Below, one piece after another: positions 32,963 to 39,337 of a DNA stretch of 39,337 nt. Made by a program: the position numbers and the translations under genes. The stretch covers positions 1-39,337 of the forward strand of contig DAOOGN010000028.1 of NCBI GenBank assembly GCA_035415725.1, read 5' to 3'. Source of the stretch: DSWT01 sp035415725. GTDB lineage: Bacteria; Chloroflexota; Anaerolineae; B4-G1; SLSP01. Under the pieces are notes generated by a model. It worked only from the letters and a program-made list of their open reading frames with translations, had not been told where the DNA came from and did not search any database. Each line of letters starts with the position of its first letter. Positions within the stretch are counted from its first letter, which is position 1.

Positions 32963-34159
32963 ATGAACGTTGTTAATGAACTGTTAGAAAAGGCTGCCAT
33001 ACAAGGGTATCTGGCTATAGAGGATGTATTGGAAGCGCTGGGAACGGTGGATGAAGAAGAATCATTGGATACGGTACTGGGTGAATTGCGTGCAGCCGGG
33101 ATCGAGATTGAGACCGTTGAAGATGTAGCAGAAGAAGCGGACGACGAAGAGGAGAGCGGCGAAGAGGACGAAGAAGGGCCTTCACTCGATGAAATTGTTG
33201 ATGAGGAAGTAGAAGCCTGGGATGGGGACATGTACGGCCTCGACGGGATCGGGGTCGATGACACGGTAGCGCTCTATTTACGGGAAATGGCGCGCGTGCC
33301 GTTGCTCTCTAATGATGAAGAAGTGACTTTGGCTAGAAAGATCGAAGAGGGGCGTGCGGCCAAAGTCGCCTTGCAGAACAATGGACATCATAGCGCTGAT
33401 GAACGGGCATGTCTGGAAGAAGTTCTCCACGCAGGCATCGATGCGCGTGATCACCTGATCCGCGCCAACACTCGTCTGGTCGTGAGCATCGCCAAGAAGT
33501 ATATCGGACGCGGTGTGCCGTTCCTGGACTTGATCCAGGAGGGCAACCTGGGATTGATGAAGGCGGTCGAGAAGTTCGAGTACCAGCGGGGGTATCGCTT
33601 CAGCACCTATGCTACGTGGTGGATTCGTCAGACGATCACCCGCGCGATTGCCGACCAGGGGCGCACCATCCGTGTGCCGGTGCACATGAGCGACCGGATT
33701 CGCCGGTTGTACCGTCGGGCGCAGGAAATCGAGCAGGAACGCGGCACACGTCCCACGCCCGAAGAATTGGCGGAAGAGATGGGGCTGGAACCGCGCAAAG
33801 TCCAGTGGATGATGCGTGTTTCCTGGCAGCCGTTGAGCCTGGAGCGTCCGGTGGGCGAGGATGAAGACAGCGAGTTGAGCAACTTCATCGAGGACGAGCA
33901 CACGCCCACGCCGCCCGATACCGCCTATCAGGGGATGCTGCGCGACCGAATAGAAGAGGTTTTGACCACCCTCAGCCCACGCGAAGTGCGCATTTTGCGC
34001 ATGCGCTTTGGGTTGTATAACGGGAGAAGCTATACCCTGGAAGAGGTCGGGCAGAAGTTCGGCCTGACCCGCGAGCGCATCCGCCAGATCGAAGGACAGG
34101 CATTGCGCCGCTTGCGCCATCCAAGCCGTAGCCGTGATTTGAAGGATTATTTGCGATGA
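32963..34159 (+). CDS. rpoD: primary RNA polymerase sigma factor (sigma-70)
   Basis: A 398-aa group 1 sigma factor. Residues 1-90 are a shortened, very acidic region 1.1 (Glu/Asp tract 57-72). Region 1.2 starts DDTVALYLREMARVPLLS (99-116). Region 2 has RLVVSIAKKYIGRGVPFLDL, EYQRGYRFSTYATWWIRQ for -10 recognition, and AIADQGRTIRVPVH. Region 3 has RPTPEELAEEMGLEP. Region 4 has YTLEEVGQKFGLTRERIRQI for -35 recognition and ends RSRDLKDYLR. The full region 4.2 and region 1.1 support a housekeeping factor, matching the sigma-70-like promoters seen here. AAGGAGG lies 3 nt before the ATG, slightly close. It is transcribed from the promoter at 32295. Confidence 0.95.
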   Translation: MNVVNELLEKAAIQGYLAIEDVLEALGTVDEEESLDTVLGELRAAGIEIETVEDVAEEADDEEESGEEDEEGPSLDEIVDEEVEAWDGDMYGLDGIGVDDTVALYLREMARVPLLSNDEEVTLARKIEEGRAAKVALQNNGHHSADERACLEEVLHAGIDARDHLIRANTRLVVSIAKKYIGRGVPFLDLIQEGNLGLMKAVEKFEYQRGYRFSTYATWWIRQTITRAIADQGRTIRVPVHMSDRIRRLYRRAQEIEQERGTRPTPEELAEEMGLEPRKVQWMMRVSWQPLSLERPVGEDEDSELSNFIEDEHTPTPPDTAYQGMLRDRIEEVLTTLSPREVRILRMRFGLYNGRSYTLEEVGQKFGLTRERIRQIEGQALRRLRHPSRSRDLKDYLR

Positions 34160-34274
34160 CCGTTTGTGCTGTTAACGTGATTGTTAGCGTGATGATGATG
34201 CGTCCCACGTCATGGCGCCGGGAAAGCGAGGCCCCCTAAGCGCCGACGGTCCGTGATGCACGGAACACGGCCAT

Positions 34275-34306
34275 AACCCGCCAGCCTCGCTGGCGGGTTT
34301 TTGTTA
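34275..34306 (+). terminator. rho-independent terminator after rpoD
   Basis: A perfect 10-bp stem AACCCGCCAG / CTGGCGGGTT with a CCTCG loop, followed by TTTGTTATT. Confidence 0.88.
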
Positions 34307-34448
34307 TTCTTGTTTTCAGTTATACTTTTCACTTAAGTGGAGCGACCCCGAACAAGTTCGGGGTTCCAGGACCGGGGGGGGGTACGTTCTGAGTTTTTCA
34401 ACCGAGTTCTCCAGACCGGGCCACCGCCGGCAAGGGGGGCCGGAAAAT

Positions 34449-34487
34449 GGGGATGTGGCGGGCAGCTTCGCCGCCCGCCACATCCCC
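34449..34487. repeat. 18-bp palindrome upstream of metG
   Basis: GGGGATGTGGCGGGCAGC pairs with GCCGCCCGCCACATCCCC (one A-C mismatch) around a TTC loop, followed by TACAAAAATCC. It is the counterpart of the hairpin at 20304-20340 before polA; the stems share GTGGCGGGC / GCCCGCCAC. The end lies about 27 nt before the metG ATG. Confidence 0.75.
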
Positions 34488-34514
34488 TACAAAAATCCTT
34501 GAAGGAGGAGCGCG

Positions 34515-36290
34515 ATGAGTGATAAAAAGAAAGTCCTTGTTTCCATAGCCTGGCCTTATGCCAACGGCGATTTGCATGTCGGCCACCTTGCCGGCGCCTA
34601 CCTGCCTGCCGATATTTTCGCCCGTTATCATCGCCTGGCCGGCAACGACGTGCTGGTAGTCTCAGGATCGGATGCGCACGGCACCCCGATTACCGTGCGC
34701 GCTGATCAGGACGGCGTGAGTCCGCGCGAAGTCTTCGAGCGCTACCACAAACGTTTCCTCGAAACCCAACGCGACATCGGCATTTCGTACAACCTGTTCA
34801 CGCATACCGATACACCCAATCACCATCGCGTATCGCAGGACATTTTCCTGGCATTGCTGCGCAACGGCTATCTGTACCTGGCAAAACAGCAGCAATACTA
34901 CTCCGAAGTGTCGCAGCAGTTCCTGCCGGACCGTTACGTTGAGGGCACATGTCCATACTGCGATTATCCCGAAGCCCGCGGCGATCAATGTGACAACTGC
35001 GGACGACTGCTGGATGCCCTGGAACTGAAGAACCCGCGCAGCAAGATCGACGGCGCGACCCCTGTCATCCGTGAGACGGAGCATTTTTTCATCGACCTGC
35101 CGAAACTGGAACCGTATGTCCGCGCCTACCTGGAAAGCGGCAAAGAGGAATGGCGCCCCAATGTCCTCAAGTTTTCACTGAACTACGTCAAAAGTGGACT
35201 CAAAGGCCGTCCCATCACCCGCGATATTGAATGGGGCATTCCGGTACCGTTGGAAGGCTATGCGGGGAAATGCCTCTATGTCTGGTTTGAGGCAGTGATC
35301 GGTTACCTTTCTGCTAGCATCGAATGGTCCAAACTGACCGGCGATCCCGAAGCCTGGAAAGCCTGGTGGTACGACCCTCAGGCGTTGCCGGTGTACTTCA
35401 TCGGCAAAGACAACATCCCCTTCCATACCATTATCTGGCCGGCGGAACTCATCGGCGTGGAGCGATTGTACGAGGATGACCCGACGCGACGCCTCAATCT
35501 GCCCTACGACGTGCCCGCGAACGAGTTCATGAACCTGTCGGGCGCGCAGTTCTCCAAGAGCCGGGGGCGGATGATTGCCGTCATTGATCTATTGCAACGT
35601 TACGATGCGGACGCCATTCGTTATTACCTCACCGTCGTGATGCCCGAAACCAGCGACAGCGATTTCTACTGGGATGATTTTGTCCAGCGGAACAACGGCG
35701 AATTGGTCGGCGTGTGGGGCAACCTGGCGCATCGCGTGTTGTCGTTCACCTATAAGCACTTCGGCGTGGTGCCGGAACCCGGCGAACTGGCCGCTGTGGA
35801 TCGTGAATTGTTGGCGCAAGCCCAAGCAGCGTTTGATACGGTGGGCGCGCATCTGGCGGGACGGCGCTTCCGCGCGGCGTTGGCGGAGGCGTTGAACCTG
35901 GCGCGCGAGGCCAACCGTTACCTGGAAATCAAATCGCCGTGGGCGCAGATCAAACATGATCGCGCAGCGGCGGCGACGAGCCTTTACGTGGCGTTGCAAG
36001 TCATCAACGCGCTGAAGATTCTTCTGGCACCTTTCCTGCCCTTCTCGGCGGAGCAACTGCACAAAACCCTCGGTTACGAAGATCAACTCTTCGGCAACTC
36101 GTACATCGAAGAAGTTGAAGCCGAAGGCCGACGCTATCCTGTGCTGCGCTATGACGAAGGTCCCGCGCGTGGCCAATGGGCGTTCGAGAACTTGCCTGCC
36201 GGTCGCGTCCTGAACAAACCAAGTCCGTTGTTCAAGAAACTCGACGCTGCCGTCATTGACGAAGAACTCGCCCGTTTGGGAAAATCATAG
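34515..36290 (+). CDS. metG: methionyl-tRNA synthetase
   Basis: A 591-aa class I synthetase. The N-terminus has VSIAWPYANGDLHVGHLAGA (HIGH motif HVGH) and VSGSDAHGTPIT. A zinc knuckle CPYCDYPEARGDQCDNCG lies around residues 150. The KMSKS loop reads QFSKSRGRMIAV. After an anticodon-binding helical domain the protein stops without the extra EMAP-like tRNA-binding domain, so it is the short form. It charges tRNA-Met in the cytoplasm. GAAGGAGG lies before the ATG. Confidence 0.96.
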   Translation: MSDKKKVLVSIAWPYANGDLHVGHLAGAYLPADIFARYHRLAGNDVLVVSGSDAHGTPITVRADQDGVSPREVFERYHKRFLETQRDIGISYNLFTHTDTPNHHRVSQDIFLALLRNGYLYLAKQQQYYSEVSQQFLPDRYVEGTCPYCDYPEARGDQCDNCGRLLDALELKNPRSKIDGATPVIRETEHFFIDLPKLEPYVRAYLESGKEEWRPNVLKFSLNYVKSGLKGRPITRDIEWGIPVPLEGYAGKCLYVWFEAVIGYLSASIEWSKLTGDPEAWKAWWYDPQALPVYFIGKDNIPFHTIIWPAELIGVERLYEDDPTRRLNLPYDVPANEFMNLSGAQFSKSRGRMIAVIDLLQRYDADAIRYYLTVVMPETSDSDFYWDDFVQRNNGELVGVWGNLAHRVLSFTYKHFGVVPEPGELAAVDRELLAQAQAAFDTVGAHLAGRRFRAALAEALNLAREANRYLEIKSPWAQIKHDRAAAATSLYVALQVINALKILLAPFLPFSAEQLHKTLGYEDQLFGNSYIEEVEAEGRRYPVLRYDEGPARGQWAFENLPAGRVLNKPSPLFKKLDAAVIDEELARLGKS

Positions 36291-36351
36291 GCATCAGGGG
36301 TGATGCACTTTCCGCCGTGCGTCGCCCCTTTGAACTACCCATGACACGCCT

Positions 36352-36394
36352 CACAGCTCACGGCTCACGTTTTACGTTTCACGTCCTACGTCCC
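36352..36394 (+). repeat. degenerate CACGTTT-type intergenic repeat
   Basis: The sequence alternates CTCACGGCTCACG, TTTTACGTTTCACG and TCCTACGTCCC, a degenerate array of a 7-8 nt ACG-containing unit. It is open in frame with the next gene, so automatic gene calls may include it as protein. Confidence 0.45.
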
Positions 36395-39100
36395 ATGCTG
36401 CCATGTTGGCTTCTCTTCGCGCTGCTCGTCCTCACGCTGGACGGGCAATCGCTCTGGTGGGATGAGGGCATCAGCCTGCATCTGGCAACGTCATCGTGGA
36501 GCGAGATTGTCGCGGATCGCGCCGCGAACATCCACCCGCCGCTGTATTTCTTCGCTCTCAAAGTATGGGTGGGGTTAGCAGGACATACACCTTTCGCGGC
36601 GCGCTATCTTTCCACGTTAGCCGCGACGTTACTGCCGGCGATGGTCTATACCGGCGTCCGTCGTCGGGTAGATCCTCGCACAGGGCGGAGTGCGGCGTTG
36701 CTCACAGCGCTGGCGCCGCCGTTTGTCATCTATGGACAGGAAGTGCGCGCTTATGCTTTCTTGCCGCTGTTGGCAATAGCGTTGCTGGCGCAAATCTGGC
36801 CCATCTCCTCGACCGGGGAATCTGCTGCGGAACGCCGGCCTCTGCCGGCGACGGTTGAGCATCCGGCGCTCCTGGCGTTGATCCAGGCCGCCTTCGTCCT
36901 CACGCACTATACCGGCGTCATAGCCGTGGCGTGGGCGAATCTCGTCTGGCTGATTCGGGTTGTGCGCGGCAAGGATCGGCGCGCGCGGCGCCGCTGGCTG
37001 TTGAGCGTGGGTCTGACGGTGCTTTTGACGTTGCCGTGGGCGGTGGCGGTGCTGCTCGCCGGCGCGACGGGGCTGAAAACCGAGGCCGGACTCGGCAACA
37101 TTCTCGCCGAACCGGTGCCGCTCGATTACCTGGTGAAGCTGTTAGGCGTTTTTCACACCGTCGGCCTTCCGGAGGCCATGACGGACCCGCTTCTGACGCG
37201 CCCCTCGGCTTTGCTGGGCCTGTTACTCTTGTTGGCGTTGACGGCAGTTGCCCGGCGTCATCTCCGGCGCGCGTCGCCATTCTCTGCGCCGGTTTTCCGT
37301 TGGCTTTGCGTGTGGCTGTTGCCCCTGTTCACCGCAACGGCGATATGGATTCTTAGCCCGCAGGCGCATCCACGTTACGTGCTGCCTTTTGTGACGGCGG
37401 GGTGGCTGCTTGCGGCGACGCTGACGACCGCACGTGACGTTCCACGTTGGCTGCGCGGCGCGCTCCTGGCCGCCGTGCTGACGACGTGCCTGGTGGGACT
37501 GCGCGCTTACCTGACCGAGCCGGCTTACGCGCGCAGTGACGTTCGCGGGGCGGCGGCCTTCATTCGCGCCGCGGCTGTGCCCGGCGATGTCGTCCTCGCG
37601 CCGTACACCGACTGGTCTCTGGCGCAGTACGACGTGGGCACGGCGCATCTGATCACATGGCCCTCTCCGGCAGATGATAAAGTCCTTGCTACTGCATTGG
37701 CTTCCAATGTTCAGCCGGCTTCCCACGTTTACCTGCTGGACTACCAACGCAACGCTCTCGATCCGCGCGGGCAGGTGCGCGCCAGCCTGGCGTGGGGGGG
37801 ATGGTTCGAGTCGCGCCACGAATTTCACGGCGTGTTTGTCGACCAGTACGCTATCTCCGCCCCGCCCGTACTGCCGGATTGTACACCGCTACCCGCAGCG
37901 TGTGTTCAAGGGCAGTCGCCATGTTTGACCGGCGCGGTGTTTCTCACGACCCCCGTGAGCGGCGCAGCCCTGCCGGTGATTTTGTGCTGGGACGGCGCGC
38001 CTGCGCCGGATCGCTATGCAGCGGCGTTGCGACTTTATGCGTCAAACGGCGCGTTGGTGAGTGGCGTGGATACGCTGTTGTTGGATGCAGCGCTGCGAAC
38101 TACCGATCTGTGGTCCGGCGGGCCGGTGACGACGTACCATCTCGTTGCCCTGCCTGCCGGTCTGCTGCCGCGCGCTTATCGCCTGGAAGTGGGTGTCTAT
38201 TCCGTGGCGGACGTCGCCGCACCCTTGTCGCTGGTGCAACCGGAGGCGCCTCCGGTCCCGGCGCTTATTCTGGGGGAGGTCGCGCCCGTCGTCGCTCCGT
38301 GGGTGGATGACGCCCCGCTTGCCATGACGGAGATAGCGACATTTCCCGGCCTACGTTTGCAGAGCGCGACGCTACACAACGACAATCTTTATCCGGGGCA
38401 GGTCCTCTACATCACCTCGCGCTGGCAGACAACGGCCGACGGTGTCGCTACGACGGGACTGCGCCTCGCCCTGCGGCAGGGAGAACGTGAACTGGCGTCT
38501 GTGGGGTTGTTGGATGGACTGCCGGCATGGCCTTCGGGCCGCCCGCTATTGGAACACAGCGCCTTGACCATTCCTCCAGACGCCGGTGATGGAGCAGCAG
38601 ACGTGGTATTGATCTGTGGTGAGCAGCAGGTGGCGGTCGGCGCGGTGACATTGCGTGCAGGTGAACACACCTTCGTCACCCCGCCGACGGCGTATCCCGT
38701 TGACGTGCAAGCCGGGGCAGCAGCGACGCTCCTGGGGCTAGATGTGGAGCCGGGTCTTACGCTGCATTCCGGCGTCCCCTTCACCGTCACGTTGATCTGG
38801 CGTGCCGAAGTCGGAGCCGTGGACACTGACCTCACTATCTTCACCCACCTGATCGGGGCGGATGGTCGTATCGTCGCCCAGCACGATGGCAAGCCGGGGA
38901 ATGGCGAGCGTCCGACGGCAGGCTGGCTGCCCGGTGAAATCCTCGTCGATCCGCACGTGTTGACCTGGCAGGGTGATTACCATGGCCCGGCAACATTGCG
39001 CCTGGGCCTGTATGATGCAACAACCGGCGCGCGCGTCTCTTGGCAGCGTGGGGGGGATGCTTTCACGTTTAACCAGGCGCTGGAGGTTGGTTCGCCATAA
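36395..39100 (+). CDS. PMT-type membrane glycosyltransferase with tandem C-terminal beta domains
   Basis: A protein of about 901 aa. The GT-C region begins at once with a membrane helix followed by the catalytic-type loop QSLWWDEGISLHLATSSWSE and then ANIHPPLYFFALKVW, with PPFVIYGQEVRAYAFLPLL further on; about ten helices run to residue 400. The C-terminal half is soluble and seems to hold several beta-sandwich modules. The last has LTIFTHLIGADGRIVAQHDG and LRLGLYDATTGARV, matching the single module of the glycosyltransferase at 23312-25585. The start is uncertain: GTG 36317 and ATG 36341 are in frame but translate repeat sequence, and no candidate has a clear ribosome-binding site. The family uses polyprenyl-phosphate sugars; the acceptor is unknown. 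Confidence 0.8.
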   Translation: MLPCWLLFALLVLTLDGQSLWWDEGISLHLATSSWSEIVADRAANIHPPLYFFALKVWVGLAGHTPFAARYLSTLAATLLPAMVYTGVRRRVDPRTGRSAALLTALAPPFVIYGQEVRAYAFLPLLAIALLAQIWPISSTGESAAERRPLPATVEHPALLALIQAAFVLTHYTGVIAVAWANLVWLIRVVRGKDRRARRRWLLSVGLTVLLTLPWAVAVLLAGATGLKTEAGLGNILAEPVPLDYLVKLLGVFHTVGLPEAMTDPLLTRPSALLGLLLLLALTAVARRHLRRASPFSAPVFRWLCVWLLPLFTATAIWILSPQAHPRYVLPFVTAGWLLAATLTTARDVPRWLRGALLAAVLTTCLVGLRAYLTEPAYARSDVRGAAAFIRAAAVPGDVVLAPYTDWSLAQYDVGTAHLITWPSPADDKVLATALASNVQPASHVYLLDYQRNALDPRGQVRASLAWGGWFESRHEFHGVFVDQYAISAPPVLPDCTPLPAACVQGQSPCLTGAVFLTTPVSGAALPVILCWDGAPAPDRYAAALRLYASNGALVSGVDTLLLDAALRTTDLWSGGPVTTYHLVALPAGLLPRAYRLEVGVYSVADVAAPLSLVQPEAPPVPALILGEVAPVVAPWVDDAPLAMTEIATFPGLRLQSATLHNDNLYPGQVLYITSRWQTTADGVATTGLRLALRQGERELASVGLLDGLPAWPSGRPLLEHSALTIPPDAGDGAADVVLICGEQQVAVGAVTLRAGEHTFVTPPTAYPVDVQAGAAATLLGLDVEPGLTLHSGVPFTVTLIWRAEVGAVDTDLTIFTHLIGADGRIVAQHDGKPGNGERPTAGWLPGEILVDPHVLTWQGDYHGPATLRLGLYDATTGARVSWQRGGDAFTFNQALEVGSP

Positions 39101-39237
39101 AGTAGCTCAAGAAAGTAACTCAAGTTGCTGTTGCTACCTTACTGAAGAAAATGGAAACGAATTTAGCCACGTGTCCAACATCTTGTTGACCAGTAGAGGA
39201 TTGAAGGGATTTTAACGGATGAGGATTCTTGACTAAC

Positions 39238-39264
39238 GACTATCCGACTCATGACTATCCGACT
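39238..39264 (+). repeat. direct repeat of GACTATCCGACT
   Basis: Two copies 3 nt apart (39238-39249 and 39253-39264), flanked by GACTAACGA on both sides. Similar GACTGGCGACTATCTGACGA sequence lies at about 27843-27862, between fumC and pfkA. The remainder of 39101-39337 contains no gene, only a minus-strand copy of the CTGAATAGATAC core (39279-39290) next to a GCCACC/GGTGGC stem. Confidence 0.5.
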
Positions 39265-39337
39265 AACGATTACGAGACGTATCTATTCAGCCACCTTTGC
39301 CAGGTGGCGAACGGGACTTTGGGGAGGGCACATAATA

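Larger units (their letters stand above)
34160..34514 (+). other. structured intergenic region between rpoD and metG
   Basis: A 355-bp gap with no credible gene but many stems. GGCGC/GCGCC (34214-34218, 34240-34244) is followed by TCCGTG-ATG-CACGGA (34250-34264), the terminator at 34275-34306, ACCCCGAAC-AA-GTTCGGGGT (34345-34364), a CCACCGCCGG repeat near 34420, and the long palindrome at 34449-34487. The first stems plus terminator could be the rpoD 3' end or a small RNA; no known RNA family was recognised. Confidence 0.45.

Noticed and set aside
34195..34310. Bacterial SRP RNA, 6S RNA or a known riboswitch between rpoD and metG
   Set aside because: The conserved SRP tip sequence, a 6S-type central bubble and recognisable riboswitch cores were not found.
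1..39337. tRNA genes
   Set aside because: No cloverleaf with a GTTCRA-type T-loop and matching acceptor stem was seen in the gaps; a covariance-model scan would be needed to be certain.

Overview
The window looks like part of a chromosome of a Chloroflexota bacterium (Anaerolineae/Caldilineae-like). This is an inference from gene content: a sugar transporter locus carrying an ABC-ATPase/histidine-kinase fusion, a type II IPP isomerase beside a long polyprenyl synthase, orphan complex-I-like membrane subunits, large PMT-type glycosyltransferases, and moderately high G+C. No rRNA, tRNA, CRISPR array, phage gene or transposase was seen.

Left part (1-4901): a MalT-type LuxR regulator, a DegV protein and a MaoC-type hydratase, all on the minus strand. 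A 121-bp nested palindromic element lies beyond the regulator's 3' end, and a possible remnant of an IclR-like regulator lies upstream of the MaoC gene.

Sugar-sensing locus (5006-13088), the most interesting region: a minus-strand operon encodes a substrate-binding lipoprotein with two nearly identical sugar-binding domains (copies 1035 bp apart, about 831 bp identical by eye), a XylG-type double ATPase, a XylH-type permease, and a 530-aa protein that joins an ABC ATPase domain to a NarX/DesK-type histidine kinase. The ABC domain of the fusion keeps Walker A, but its catalytic and switch motifs are degenerate. Converging on the operon is a response regulator with the unusual order receiver-HTH-receiver. 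Together they could form a two-component system coupled to sugar binding or transport.

Membrane/kinase operon (13435-18723): three overlapping genes encode divergent relatives of complex I / hydrogenase-4 / Mrp membrane subunits without any catalytic subunit. They are followed by a GAF-PAS histidine kinase.

Right part (18849-39337): mostly housekeeping. It holds a CpXC protein, DNA polymerase I, a PMT-type glycosyltransferase, a DUF3592 protein, fumarase C, a 6-phosphofructokinase with active-site substitutions, GGPP-type synthase plus IPP isomerase type 2, acyl carrier protein, a YfcE-like phosphoesterase, a YceD/DUF177 protein with the primary sigma factor, methionyl-tRNA synthetase and a second PMT-type glycosyltransferase. 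Intergenic regions contain several small dispersed repeats and palindromes, including matching long hairpins just before polA and metG, and a 17-nt motif shared upstream of acpP and the DUF3592 gene.
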